Positions 1-7,208 of a stretch of DNA of 12,768 nt are shown here, piece after piece. The position numbers and the translations under genes were made by a program. Position 1 is the first letter of the stretch. Each line of letters opens with the position of its first letter. The stretch is taken from the NCBI GenBank assembly GCA_016210245.1, contig JACQUR010000546.1, positions 1 through 12,768 on the forward strand, written 5' to 3'. Under the pieces are notes generated by a model. It ran no database searches and was not told the DNA's origin. It saw nothing but the letters and a program-made list of their open reading frames with translations. The stretch comes from Chloroflexota bacterium (GTDB taxonomy: Bacteria > Chloroflexota > UBA6077 > JACQUR01).

Positions 1-37
1 CCCCGGCCCCCTTCCCTGCGAGGGAAGGGGGCCGGGG
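1..37. repeat. 17-bp perfect GC-rich inverted repeat, 3' of the ABC exporter
   Basis: Bases 1-17 and 21-37 are perfect reverse complements around a 3-base loop (gcg). A smaller 5-bp hairpin (44-48 with 54-58) lies between this and the permease stop codon. Read on the minus strand, both follow the end of the ABC operon, so they could stop or protect its transcript. Neither is followed by a T-tract on the minus strand, so this is not a classical intrinsic terminator. The pyrimidine-rich left arm (ccccggccccc followed by ttccct) resembles dispersed intergenic repeats. The element may extend beyond the window edge. Confidence 0.75.
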
Positions 38-60
38 GGTTAGGTCCGTCCCCCGGACGC

Positions 61-834
61 TCACTCCCACCGGAACGTGCGCGCGGCCACCACGGGGCCG
101 GCGACGGCCCAGGCGAGCAGGACCAGCCCGCTCATGCCCGGAACCGGCGCGCCGGGCGTGAGAGCAGCCCGGAGCGTCTCGGCCAGCGCCGCGGCCGGCA
201 GCAGGTGGGCCACCTGCGCGAGCCAGGCGGGGAGGCCGTCGAGCGGAAACAGCATCCCTCCGAACAGCACGAAGACCAGGAACAGCCCGTTCGCGCCCGC
301 CAGGGTCGCCTCGGCGCGCAGCGTCCCGGCCATGGCCAGGCCCAGGCCCGCAAAGGCCGCGGTGCCGAGCAGGAGCGCCGCGAGCGCCCAGCCGAGCGCG
401 CCGGCGGGCCGCCAGCCATAGGCGCTGGCGATCGCCACGAGCAGCCCGAGCTGCGCCGCTTCCACCCCCAGCAGCGCCAGCAGCTTGGCCAGCACCAGCC
501 CGCCGCGCGTCAGCGGGGTCGCCCCCAGCCGCTTGAGCACGCCGTCCTGCCGTTCGAAAGCAGTCGCGATCCCCAGGCTGACCAGGCCGCTGGCCAGCAC
601 CGCGAGCGCGAGGATGCCCGGCAGCAGGGAGCCGATGGTCCCGAACCCGCTGGCCCCCGGCAGGCCAAGGGCGGCGAAGAACAGCAGCAGCCCCGAGGGC
701 ACCACCAGCGTGATCAGCACGCTCTCACCGCGCCGCAGCATCAGCAGCAGCTCGATCCAGGCGTGCGCCAACACGGCTCGAGCGAACGGCGCCCGCCCCC
801 CGCCGGGGCTCGCCCGGCCCTGCGCCGCTATCAT
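61..834 (-). CDS. ABC-2 type transporter permease (drug/lipid exporter membrane subunit)
   Basis: This 257-residue protein is the membrane half of an ABC-2 exporter and would pair with the ATPase encoded just upstream. It has about six hydrophobic segments. After a charged N-terminus, the first helix begins near residue 36 (LLLMLRRGESVLITLVVPSG), and the rest run to the C-terminus (ending AWAVAGPVVAARTFRWE). The cytoplasmic loop R-Q-D-G-V-L-K-R-L-G-A-T-P-L, near residues 95-108, is the typical ABC2_membrane signature between helices 2 and 3. The length fits the family (about 240-280). Its ATG overlaps the ATPase stop codon as ATGA at 831-834, which implies translational coupling and a two-gene operon. 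The substrate cannot be read from the sequence; relatives of this DrrB/NodJ-like group export antibiotics, lipids or polysaccharide precursors. Confidence 0.9.
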   Translation of the reverse strand: MIAAQGRASPGGGRAPFARAVLAHAWIELLLMLRRGESVLITLVVPSGLLLFFAALGLPGASGFGTIGSLLPGILALAVLASGLVSLGIATAFERQDGVLKRLGATPLTRGGLVLAKLLALLGVEAAQLGLLVAIASAYGWRPAGALGWALAALLLGTAAFAGLGLAMAGTLRAEATLAGANGLFLVFVLFGGMLFPLDGLPAWLAQVAHLLPAAALAETLRAALTPGAPVPGMSGLVLLAWAVAGPVVAARTFRWE

Positions 835-1817
835 GGCTCGGGCTCCCGCTCGGTCAGGCGCAGAAAGACCTCCTCCAGCGACTCTCGCCCGATGCGGATC
901 TCCGCCGGGATCACCCCGCTGTCGCGCAGCAGCGTCGCCAACTCCACCAGCAGGTCCGAGGCCGCCCGGGTCTCGAAGACGTGCCAGCCAGGGCGCTCCT
1001 CGTGGACGGCGAGCGCGGCCGGCAGCGCGGCCAGACGAGCCGGCTGCAGCCCCGGCTGGGCGCGCAGGCGGACGACCGTCGCGTCGCCGCGCGTCAGCCC
1101 TTCCGGAGTGTCCAGGGCCACCAGGTGGCCGCGATCGACGATCGCCACCCGGTCGGCCAACTGCTCCGCCTCCTCGAGATAGTGCGTGGTGAGCAGGACG
1201 GTGACGCCCCGCTCGCGCAGCCCGCGGATGATCCCCCAGGTCGCCCGGCGCGCCTGCGGGTCCATGCCAATGGTCGGCTCGTCGAGGAACACCAGCTCCG
1301 GGCGGCCGACCAGCGCCAGCGCCAGCGCCAGGCGGCGCTTCTGGCCGCCAGACAGTTGCCGGTAGCGCCGCTGCGCGGCGTCCTCCAGCTCCACCAGACG
1401 CAGCAGGTGGTCCGGATCGGCCGGGTGGGCGTAGTAGCTGGCGAAGAGGCGCAGCGCTTCGCGCACGCCGATGGCGCGATACAGGCCGCCCTCCTGGAGC
1501 ATCACCCCGATGCGCGCTCTGAGCTGGTCGGCCTCGCGCTGCGGGTCGAGCCCCAGCACCCGCACCCGGCCGCCGTCGGCAGAGCGGTAGCCCTCGAGGA
1601 CCTCGACCGTCGTCGTCTTGCCAGCGCCGTTGGGGCCGAGCAGGGCGAGGATCTCCCCACAGGTGACGGTGAAGCTGAGGCCGTCGACCACGCGGCGGCC
1701 GCCGTAAGTCTTCACCAGACCGTCCACCAGGATCGCTAGCTCCGGGGCTTGCGCCGCCCCAGGGGCAGCCCCTGCTCCGGACGTGCCGGGCGACCGCTCG
1801 GCCAGGACCTCGCTCAT
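831..1817 (-). CDS. ABC exporter ATP-binding protein (DrrA/CcmA-like)
   Basis: This 328-residue cytoplasmic ATPase would drive the adjacent permease. All nucleotide-binding motifs are intact: Walker A GPNGAGKTT (residues 61-69), Q-loop Q108 in VMLQEGG, signature LSGGQ (155-159) followed by K-R-R, Walker B LVFLDE (175-180), and switch histidine H212 in TTHYLEEAEQLADR. About 90 residues follow the core and resemble the C-terminal accessory region of drug-exporter ATPases (DUF4162-like). The frame stays open upstream to 1898, but that part is encoded by a hairpin repeat. I therefore place the start at MSEVLAERS (1817); an ATG at 1835 (MGHNGAM) is the alternative. Neither has a clear Shine-Dalgarno. 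CATAAT lies 6 bases before the ATG at 1817, so a leaderless transcript is possible. Confidence 0.92.
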   Translation of the reverse strand: MSEVLAERSPGTSGAGAAPGAAQAPELAILVDGLVKTYGGRRVVDGLSFTVTCGEILALLGPNGAGKTTTVEVLEGYRSADGGRVRVLGLDPQREADQLRARIGVMLQEGGLYRAIGVREALRLFASYYAHPADPDHLLRLVELEDAAQRRYRQLSGGQKRRLALALALVGRPELVFLDEPTIGMDPQARRATWGIIRGLRERGVTVLLTTHYLEEAEQLADRVAIVDRGHLVALDTPEGLTRGDATVVRLRAQPGLQPARLAALPAALAVHEERPGWHVFETRAASDLLVELATLLRDSGVIPAEIRIGRESLEEVFLRLTEREPEP

Positions 1818-1860
1818 GGCACCATTATGGCCCATCGACGGCTGGCAAGGGGAGCATATT

Positions 1861-1942
1861 GTTCTTGATCCGTAGATGCTCACGTCTGGCGCCGTCACCC
1901 CAGGGTGAAGGCGCCAGACGTGAGCATCTACGGATCAAGAAC
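1861..1942. repeat. Perfect 33-bp inverted repeat (hairpin 1)
   Basis: Arms 1861-1893 and 1910-1942 match without a mismatch. The 16-base centre contains a further self-complementary pair, tcaccc (1895-1900) and gggtga (1903-1908). The element could fold into an almost continuous hairpin of about 39 bp. It lies between the divergent ABC and marR genes, so a terminator role is unlikely. Hairpin 2, just downstream, shares its core. The palindrome generates meaningless open frames on both strands (1825-2061 and 1859-2083). Confidence 0.9.
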
Positions 1943-1947
1943 CCCCA

Positions 1948-2017
1948 GATCCGTGGATTCCCACGTCGAGCGCCGTCACCCAAGGGTGAAAGCGCTCGAC
2001 GTGAGCATCCCCGGACC
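1948..2017. repeat. Imperfect 26-bp inverted repeat (hairpin 2), related to hairpin 1
   Basis: Arms 1948-1973 and 1992-2017 pair at 22 of 26 positions by hand alignment. The inner stem tcaccc (1976-1981) / gggtga (1984-1989) is the same as in hairpin 1. Both elements share the order GATCCGT, CACGTC, GCGCCGTCACCC, GGGTGAA, GACGTGAGCATC. They are therefore two diverged copies of one mobile or amplified palindromic family, placed head to tail six bases apart. Confidence 0.85.
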
Positions 2018-2079
2018 AAGGCCCCCAGGCCCCCTTTTCTTGTGTGGGGAACGTGGAACATCTGCGCTCACTCAATAGA

Positions 2080-2108
2080 TTGACAGAGCTGAATAAGTTA
2101 GATATGAT
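2080..2108 (+). promoter_or_regulatory. Sigma-70-type promoter of the marR-MFS operon
   Basis: A -35 box TTGACA (2080-2085) and a -10 box TATGAT (2103-2108) are separated by 17 bases (2086-2102). Transcription is expected to start near 2115, leaving a leader of about 26 bases before the ATG at 2141. The surrounding 2070-2120 stretch is strikingly AT-rich for this window. Confidence 0.75.
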
Positions 2109-2111
2109 GAA

Positions 2112-2119
2112 GTATATAC
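2112..2119. promoter_or_regulatory. Candidate MarR operator half-site palindrome
   Basis: GTATATAC is a perfect 8-base palindrome lying at the predicted transcription start. MarR proteins usually repress their own promoters by binding AT-rich palindromes over the -10 or start site, so the position fits autoregulation. The site is shorter than the usual 16-20 bp footprint. The assignment is inference. Confidence 0.35.
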
Positions 2120-2140
2120 AGGTGTTTGCGGGGGTGGCTC

Positions 2141-2599
2141 ATGGAGCCGTGCGCCGATCGCCTCAGGGAGGAGGCGGTGCAGACCTACAAGACGGTCTTC
2201 CACGCGCTGCAGGCGGCGAATGCGGCCCAGTGGCTGCACCTGGAGCTCACGATGGCCCAGCTCAAAGCCCTGATGGCGCTCAGCAAGGGGGATGGGGAGA
2301 CCGTGGGCTCGATGGCTGACGCGCTAGAGATCGGCCTCTCCGCGTCCAGCCAGCTCACCGAACGCCTCGTGCAGCACGGCCTGGTCGAGCGACGGGACGA
2401 TCCGAGCGACCGTCGCCGGGCGCTCGTCCATCTCAGTCCAGCAGGTGAGCAACTGGTGACCCGTTTGCGCCAGGGGAACGAGGAGCGCTTGCGCGACTGG
2501 CTCGCCCGCCTTGAGGAGGCCGACCTGCAGGCATTGGTACAAGGGCTGCGTGCCCTGGCGGCCGTGGCCTCGGCCCGGCGCGAAGCGGTCAGGCCGTAG
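2141..2599 (+). CDS. MarR-family transcriptional regulator
   Basis: This 152-residue winged helix-turn-helix repressor has the usual MarR length. The recognition region reads MADALEIGLSASSQLTERL (about residues 58-76), followed by LVQHGLVERR and the diagnostic wing DPSDRRR (87-93) leading into ALVHLSPAGEQLV. N- and C-terminal helices supply the dimer interface. I chose the ATG at 2141 because GGGGGTGG lies just upstream; a TTG at 2126 is in frame but poorly placed. It is the first gene of an operon with the downstream drug antiporter. It probably represses that operon and may also act on the divergent ABC exporter. The inducing ligand cannot be deduced. Confidence 0.93.
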   Translation: MEPCADRLREEAVQTYKTVFHALQAANAAQWLHLELTMAQLKALMALSKGDGETVGSMADALEIGLSASSQLTERLVQHGLVERRDDPSDRRRALVHLSPAGEQLVTRLRQGNEERLRDWLARLEEADLQALVQGLRALAAVASARREAVRP

Positions 2600-2627
2600 G
2601 TTGCAACCGCGGCAGAAAGGACTTCGA

Positions 2628-4283
2628 GTGGCGAAGAATCAACCCTGGTCGGCGGCACCGTCGGCCGACGCGCCTCAGAGTTTGCGCACGACGCTCAGCC
2701 AGAAGCGGCTCATCCTGGTCGTCGCGGGGGTGATGCTCGGCATGCTGCTGGGAGCGCTCGACCAGACGATCGTCGGTACTGCCATGCCCCGGGTCATCGC
2801 CGAGTTGGGCGGGCTGGCCCACTACGCCTGGGTCTTCACCGCCTACATGCTGGCCTCCACAGTGATGGTCCCGATCTACGGCAAGCTCTCCGATATCTAC
2901 GGCCGCCGGCCCTTCTTCCTGGGCGGGATGCTGATCTTCCTGGTCGGCTCGGCCCTGTCGGGCACCAGCCAGGACATGACCCAGTTGATCCTCTTCCGCG
3001 CCGTGCAGGGGCTGGGCGCTGGGGCGATGATGCCGATCGTGCAGGCGATCATCGGCGACATCTTCCCGCCGGCCGAGCGGGGCAAGTGGCAGGGGCTCAT
3101 GGTGGCCGTCTTCGGGCTCGCCTCGATCATCGGCCCCACCAGCGGAGGCTGGATCACGGACAACTGGGGCTGGCGCTGGGTCTTCTACGTAAACATGCCC
3201 CTGGGCGTCCTGGCGCTGGTGACGGCCGGCCTGGCCATGCCCGGGCACAGCCGCCACAGCCAGCACCAGATCGACTACCTGGGCGCCGCGACCCTGGTGG
3301 CGGGCGCGGTCCCGCTGCTGCTCGCCTTCTCCTGGGCTGGCAGCGAATACGACTGGGGCTCGGTGCAGATCGTGGGGCTGCTGGCGCTGGCGGTGGCCAT
3401 GCTCGGGCTCTTCTTCCTGGTCGAGCGGCACGCCGCCGAGCCGATCATGAGTCCGGACCTGTTCAAGAACAGCATCTTCTCGGTCTCGGTGATCGCCACC
3501 TTCCTGGTCAGCGTCGGGATGTTCGGCGCGATCATGTATCTGCCGCTCTTCGTCCAGGGCGTGATTGGCGACAGCGCCACCAACTCCGGCGCGGTGCTGA
3601 CGCCCATGATGCTGGGCTTCATGGTCAGCAGCGCGGTCGGAGGGCAGATCATGGCCCGCACCGGCCGCTACAAGGCCCTGGCCATCGGCGGCTTTGCCCT
3701 GGCCATGGTGGGCATGTTCCTGCTCTCGCAGATGGACGTGGCGGCGACGGATGGGCTCGTCATGCGGAATATGGCTCTCACGGGCCTTGGCATCGGGGTC
3801 ATGATGAGCCTGTTCACGATCGTCGTCCAGAACGCCTTTCCCTTCAGCCAGCTTGGCCAGGTGACGGCCAGCCTCCAGTTCTTTCGCTCGATCGGCGGCA
3901 CCATCGGCGTGGCCATCCTGGGAACGATCATGGCCAACGGCTTCCGGACGGCCTTCCAGGACAACCTGCCCCACAGCTTGCAGCAAGCCGTGCCGCCCGA
4001 CAAGCTCGCCGCGCTGCAGAACCCCCAGGTGCTCCTGTCGCCGCAGGCCACCGCCCAGCTCCAGCAAGGCTTCGCGGCCTTTGGCCCTCAGGGCCAGGAG
4101 CTCTTCCGCCAGCTCATGGAGGTCGTCCGTGCCAGCCTGGCCACGGCCATCACCCACGTCTTCCTGGTTGGCGCCGGGGTGATGCTGCTGGCCCTGGTGG
4201 TCACCTTCTTCCTCCCCGAAACCCCGCTGCGCAAGAGCTACCACCCCGCTGCGGTCGAGGCACGCGAGAGCCAGGCAGTGTGA
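2628..4283 (+). CDS. DHA2-family (EmrB/QacA) 14-helix MFS drug:H+ antiporter
   Basis: This 551-residue inner-membrane pump extrudes hydrophobic or cationic drugs using the proton gradient. Visible family motifs are D1 LDQTIVGTAMPRV (44-56), motif A GKLSDIYGRRP (85-95), the helix-4 stretch with R124 in LILFRAVQGLGAGAMMP, and motif C GLASIIGPTSGGW (163-175) leading to NWGWRWVFYVNMPLG. A large polar loop rich in Gln and Pro precedes the last helix, as in EmrB/LfrA relatives. The open frame begins at 2511, but AAAGGA sits 6 bases before the GTG at 2628, which decides the start. It lies 28 bp after marR on the same strand, so the pair is probably one transcript. EmrB partners often include an EmrA adaptor; none is present, as expected in a one-membrane or atypical envelope. 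Confidence 0.93.
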   Translation: MAKNQPWSAAPSADAPQSLRTTLSQKRLILVVAGVMLGMLLGALDQTIVGTAMPRVIAELGGLAHYAWVFTAYMLASTVMVPIYGKLSDIYGRRPFFLGGMLIFLVGSALSGTSQDMTQLILFRAVQGLGAGAMMPIVQAIIGDIFPPAERGKWQGLMVAVFGLASIIGPTSGGWITDNWGWRWVFYVNMPLGVLALVTAGLAMPGHSRHSQHQIDYLGAATLVAGAVPLLLAFSWAGSEYDWGSVQIVGLLALAVAMLGLFFLVERHAAEPIMSPDLFKNSIFSVSVIATFLVSVGMFGAIMYLPLFVQGVIGDSATNSGAVLTPMMLGFMVSSAVGGQIMARTGRYKALAIGGFALAMVGMFLLSQMDVAATDGLVMRNMALTGLGIGVMMSLFTIVVQNAFPFSQLGQVTASLQFFRSIGGTIGVAILGTIMANGFRTAFQDNLPHSLQQAVPPDKLAALQNPQVLLSPQATAQLQQGFAAFGPQGQELFRQLMEVVRASLATAITHVFLVGAGVMLLALVVTFFLPETPLRKSYHPAAVEARESQAV

Positions 4284-4393
4284 GCGGGTCCAGGCCAATG
4301 CCCGGGTGATACCTCGCGGCTCGCCTCGGCCCTGCGGCCTCGCCAGGACGATCCTGTGCTGGGGGTTCCCCTACCGGGCCGGGGCCTCGACTG

Positions 4394-4457
4394 AGTCGAC
4401 AGTCGACAGTTCACAGTCCGCTCGTCCCCTGTCGACTGTGAACTGTCGACTGTCGAC
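4394..4457. repeat. 24-bp perfect inverted repeat built of AGTCGAC-type heptamers
   Basis: Arms 4395-4418 and 4434-4457 are exact reverse complements around a 15-base loop. The left arm is a run of 7-base units: AGTCGAC at 4394 and again at 4401, then AGTTCAC at 4408 and AGTCCGC at 4415. The right arm mirrors them. It lies between the 3' ends of the convergent antiporter gene and the 66-residue gene, where it could act as a bidirectional transcription block, although there is no T-tract. Confidence 0.85.
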
Positions 4458-4462
4458 CTGGT

Positions 4463-4663
4463 TTAGGAGCGCTGGCGCGGAGAGGTGAGGGCGAGCAGGG
4501 CCAGCCCGAAGCCGAACCCGGCCACAGCGCCCAGGACCACCATCGGCCAGGGCGAGAGCCCGGTGGTCAGCCAGTACAGGGCGGACACCACGGTGCCGAG
4601 GCCGGCCGTGGCTGCTACCGCGGCGAGCGTGTCCTCCAGCAGCGGGTCCAGGCGCGGTCTCAT
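4463..4663 (-). CDS. Small two-helix membrane protein, unknown function
   Basis: I do not recognise this 66-residue protein. It has an acidic and basic N-terminus (MRPRLDPLLEDTLAAVAATAG), two hydrophobic stretches (about 16-35, GLGTVVSALYWLTTGL, and 38-60, PWPMVVLGAVAGFGFGLALLAL) with a short loop between, and a basic tail ending in PRQRS. That pattern suggests a helical hairpin in the membrane with both ends inside. It follows the histidine kinase on the same strand after 146 bp. A possible -10 box TACAAT lies at 4685-4690 (minus strand), so it may have its own promoter. No strong Shine-Dalgarno is seen. The overlapping plus-strand frames look like GC-rich shadows, and the hydrophobic pattern supports this strand. 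Confidence 0.6.
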   Translation of the reverse strand: MRPRLDPLLEDTLAAVAATAGLGTVVSALYWLTTGLSPWPMVVLGAVAGFGFGLALLALTSPRQRS

Positions 4664-4694
4664 CGGCAGGTGGCCCCTCGGCTATTGTACTACC

Positions 4695-4711
4695 CCTGGA
4701 CTTGCTCCAGG
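4695..4711. repeat. Small 6-bp stem-loop upstream of the 66-residue gene
   Basis: CCTGGA (4695-4700) and TCCAGG (4706-4711) flank a 5-base loop. On the minus strand the hairpin lies just upstream of the possible TACAAT box of the small membrane protein gene, between the likely -35 and -10 regions. It could be an operator or chance. Confidence 0.3.
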
Positions 4712-4809
4712 AAAGAAAACCCCTGCGCTGCGGGCCGAGCTACCTGGAGCGCGGTGCCCAGCCAGCGCCCGCTACAGGAGAACTGGCCACGCCTGCTCCG
4801 GCCACCCGG

Positions 4810-5904
4810 TCAGGCGACGGGAGACCTGTCCCGGGCCTGCCGAGCGGTGGCGGTGAGCAGCGCGCCCTCAGCCGTGGGGGGCGGGGCGATGCCGCATGCC
4901 GAGCCAGAGAGCGGCAGGGTGAAAGTGAACGTCGAGCCCTTGCCCGCGCCGTCGCTCCTGGCCCAGAGCCGCCCACCGTGCGCCTGGACGATGGCCGCGC
5001 TGATATACAGCCCGAGGCCCGTTCCCTGGAACCCCTTCGCCGTGTCCAGGCGCGAAAAGGGCTGGAAGAGCCGTTGCAGGTCTTCCGGGCTCAGGCCGAT
5101 GCCCTGATCGACCACGCTGGCCACGGCCTGGCCCTCCTTGCGCCGGAGGCTGAGCCTGATCTCCCCTCCATCGGGGCTGTACTTGATGGCGTTGCTCACC
5201 AGGTTCGTAAGCACTTGCTCCAGGCGGTCCGGGTCCCAGGCTCCCTCGAGCTGCTCGGGGGCCTCCAGGCGCACGCGGTGCCGGGCGCTCGCCGCCGCCG
5301 CCGTCTCCACCACGCGGCGCGCGAGAGCGGCCAGGTCGGTTGGTTGCGGCTGCACCTCGAAGCGCCCGGCTCCAATGCGCGCCGCGTCCGCGAGGTCTGC
5401 CACCAGTCGATCCATCCGACGCACCTGCCTGCCGATGGTTGCCAGAGCCCGCTCGCGGTGCTCCGGCGAGGCGTCTGGACGCACCGCCATCTGAGCAGAG
5501 CCCAGGATGGCGGTCATCGGCCCCCGTAGATCGTGGACCACCATCCCGAGGAAACGCTGGAGCTGCTGCCGGGCCATCTCCGCCTCCTGTCGGGCCCGCT
5601 CCGCTTCCCTCATCCGCGCGGCCAGGAGGTAGCTGAGGTAGGCGACCACGAGGAGGGTCACCTCCCGCACCTCCACAGCCCCCAGCGATCGCTGTCGCAG
5701 CACCTCGTTGGAAGCGTACAGCAGCAGGGCGAGGGCGGCGACCGCGGCGGTCGCCCCCGGCGAGAGCCGCCGGGCGGCCACAAGCATCGGGATGGCGTAG
5801 AGGACGCCGAGCGGCAGCAGCCCGGGCGCCACCAGGGCATCGACGAACGAAGCCACGGCCAGGCAGCCGGTCACGAGGAGCAGGACGGAGAGTTGTGAGC
5901 GCAT
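4810..5904 (-). CDS. Membrane-bound sensor histidine kinase
   Basis: This 364-residue kinase would autophosphorylate on H124 and pass the phosphate to a response regulator. Residues 5-95 hold about four hydrophobic segments with almost no periplasmic loops (including PLGVLYAIPMLVAARRL, 31-47). It may therefore sense signals within or near the membrane. A coiled linker (MREAERARQEAEMARQQLQ) leads to the HisKA H-box MVVHDLRGPMTAI (121-133). The catalytic domain is complete: N-box LTNLVSNAIKYSP (232-244), G1 DQGIG (266-270), F-box LFQPFSRLD, and G2 GTGLGLY (294-300). About 30 low-complexity residues follow the fold. The frame is open to 6123, but that would overlap the neighbouring gene by about 150 bases. 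I use the ATG at 5904, where the hydrophobic N-terminus starts; the Shine-Dalgarno is weak. No response regulator is in the window. Confidence 0.92.
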   Translation of the reverse strand: MRSQLSVLLLVTGCLAVASFVDALVAPGLLPLGVLYAIPMLVAARRLSPGATAAVAALALLLYASNEVLRQRSLGAVEVREVTLLVVAYLSYLLAARMREAERARQEAEMARQQLQRFLGMVVHDLRGPMTAILGSAQMAVRPDASPEHRERALATIGRQVRRMDRLVADLADAARIGAGRFEVQPQPTDLAALARRVVETAAAASARHRVRLEAPEQLEGAWDPDRLEQVLTNLVSNAIKYSPDGGEIRLSLRRKEGQAVASVVDQGIGLSPEDLQRLFQPFSRLDTAKGFQGTGLGLYISAAIVQAHGGRLWARSDGAGKGSTFTFTLPLSGSACGIAPPPTAEGALLTATARQARDRSPVA

Positions 5905-5969
5905 ACGGCTTCTAACCCAAACTATGCCACGGCAGGGTATGGCGCCGCCATCATTGGGGGCGGGCGAAC

Positions 5970-7136
5970 TCAACCGCACGGCAGGCGCTCCAGGCGCCGT
6001 CGCGCGTTCTCGGCGCCGGTCGAGCCGCCCTGGCTGACCTCCGCGTAGTGCGCGGCCGCGTCCGCACAGTCGCCCGCCTCCTGGTCGGCGCGCGCCAGGA
6101 AGTAGTGCGCGTCCTCCACCCACCCCGAATCCGGGTGGGTGCGTAGCAGGGCGGTGAGCGCACGTGCCGCCGAGGTGGGCCAGCGCATCTGGGTCAGCGC
6201 AAGCTGTCCCAGATGATACAGAGTATCATCCGCGTAGCGGCTATCGGGGTAGCGACGCAGCAACTCCCGGTAGGCTGCCGCGGCCTCGCGCGCGCGCAAG
6301 AAGACGTGGTAGTTGCGGGCCTTGAAATAGAGCCCGCTGTCCTCAGCGCCATCGGCGTCGACGGCTTCGAAGGGGGCCGGCGGGATCGTGGGAGGCGGGA
6401 ACAAGAGGTAGAGATCCTGCAAGCGGTCGACGAGCCAATCGGGGATCAGGCGGACTGCGTCGTTCCAGAGCCCTATCAAGAGGCCGGGGTCGCTGGATCC
6501 AGCGGTGCGCGGCCAGAGCGTGGCGGCGTTGCGGAAGAGACTCGGATCGGCGAAGTCAGGACCGAGGCCCGCCGGGCGCGCTACCAGGTCGGCGAGCGTG
6601 GCGTGTGCCCCATCAGGACCACGGGGCGCCAGGCCATAGTAGGCGTCGAACACGCGCCAGGCTCCGTCCAGGTACACCTCAGCGACGGTGTGCGGCGAGG
6701 TGCCATCATCCTTCTGGAGCATCGTGACCCGGGCCGGCACGTCCAGGACTTCGAGCAACCGGACGAAGGCCATCTGGGCGGAGTCGCAGTACGCGAACCC
6801 GCGCAGGAGCGTCTCCGCGGGGGAGTCATCGAGCGCGGGGGCAGCCGTCGGGGTGCGGACATTCAAGTACACGAACTGCTGGAGGCGTTGAACCGCGTCC
6901 TCGGCGGAGGCTGCGTCACGGGTCACTCGGTCGGCTACGACGGAGTACAGGAGCGCGTGGTAGAGCTTGTGGTGAACGCCGCCGACTCCGAGAGTGGTCC
7001 AGGCGAGCACCAGGACGGCGCCCGCCGTGCGGAGCGCGGCCAGCTCCGTGCGCCGCGTCGTGGCGAGCGCGGCGGAGCCAAGCGCCAGGGGAAGAGCCAT
7101 GGCCGCGAGGCGCCGCTTCAACTCGAAAGCGCGCAA
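5970..7136 (-). CDS. Membrane-anchored transglutaminase-like protein with C-terminal TPR-type repeats
   Basis: With the chosen start this is a 388-residue protein. Two N-terminal hydrophobic segments (AAMALPLALGSAALA and AGAVLVLAWTTLGVGGV) would anchor it. A transglutaminase/protease-like fold follows: Cys117 in GFAYCDSAQMAF, His149 in SPHTVAEVYLDG, and Asp164 in WRVFDAYYG, the full Cys-His-Asp triad in the right order and spacing. The last 110 residues contain TPR or BamD/YbgF-like helical repeats (AYRELLRRYPDSRYADDTLYHLG, then ALLRTHPDSGWVEDAHYFLAR, then AAAHYAEVSQGG, broken here for length). The frame reaches a TTG at 7205 (411 residues). I prefer the TTG at 7136 because GGGAGG lies 8 bases upstream of it. 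It probably acts outside the membrane as a cysteine peptidase or amide-bond enzyme scaffolded by its TPRs; the substrate is unknown. It lies 65 bp upstream of the kinase gene on the same strand. Confidence 0.82.
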   Translation of the reverse strand: MRAFELKRRLAAMALPLALGSAALATTRRTELAALRTAGAVLVLAWTTLGVGGVHHKLYHALLYSVVADRVTRDAASAEDAVQRLQQFVYLNVRTPTAAPALDDSPAETLLRGFAYCDSAQMAFVRLLEVLDVPARVTMLQKDDGTSPHTVAEVYLDGAWRVFDAYYGLAPRGPDGAHATLADLVARPAGLGPDFADPSLFRNAATLWPRTAGSSDPGLLIGLWNDAVRLIPDWLVDRLQDLYLLFPPPTIPPAPFEAVDADGAEDSGLYFKARNYHVFLRAREAAAAYRELLRRYPDSRYADDTLYHLGQLALTQMRWPTSAARALTALLRTHPDSGWVEDAHYFLARADQEAGDCADAAAHYAEVSQGGSTGAENARRRLERLPCG

Positions 7137-7208
7137 CCCTGTTGCCTCCCGGGCGTCAGTGTCGGGCGGTCCATCCGCCCCCTGCGCCTTCAGTGTCGCG
7201 CGCAAGTG

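Noticed and set aside
1818..1898. N-terminal extension of the ABC ATPase (start at 1898)
   Set aside because: The extra residues come largely from the hairpin repeat and have no similarity to the family N-terminus.
1825..2083. Short open frames on both strands with similar peptides (SRLAPSP, GARREH)
   Set aside because: They are produced by the palindromes, which give the same peptide on both strands. They are not genes.
2589..4298. 569-residue open frame antisense to the MFS antiporter
   Set aside because: It has no hydrophobic pattern or motif and a composition typical of codon-position shadowing. The plus strand is a recognisable transporter.
4284..4462. Intrinsic terminator between the convergent genes
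   Set aside because: A strong inverted repeat is present, but no T-tract follows on either strand, so I list it as a repeat and not as a terminator.
6212..6230. 8-bp hairpin GATGATAC / GTATCATC
   Set aside because: It lies inside the coding sequence of the TPR region and is explained by the codons for D-D-T-L-Y-H. There is no sign of a regulatory role.
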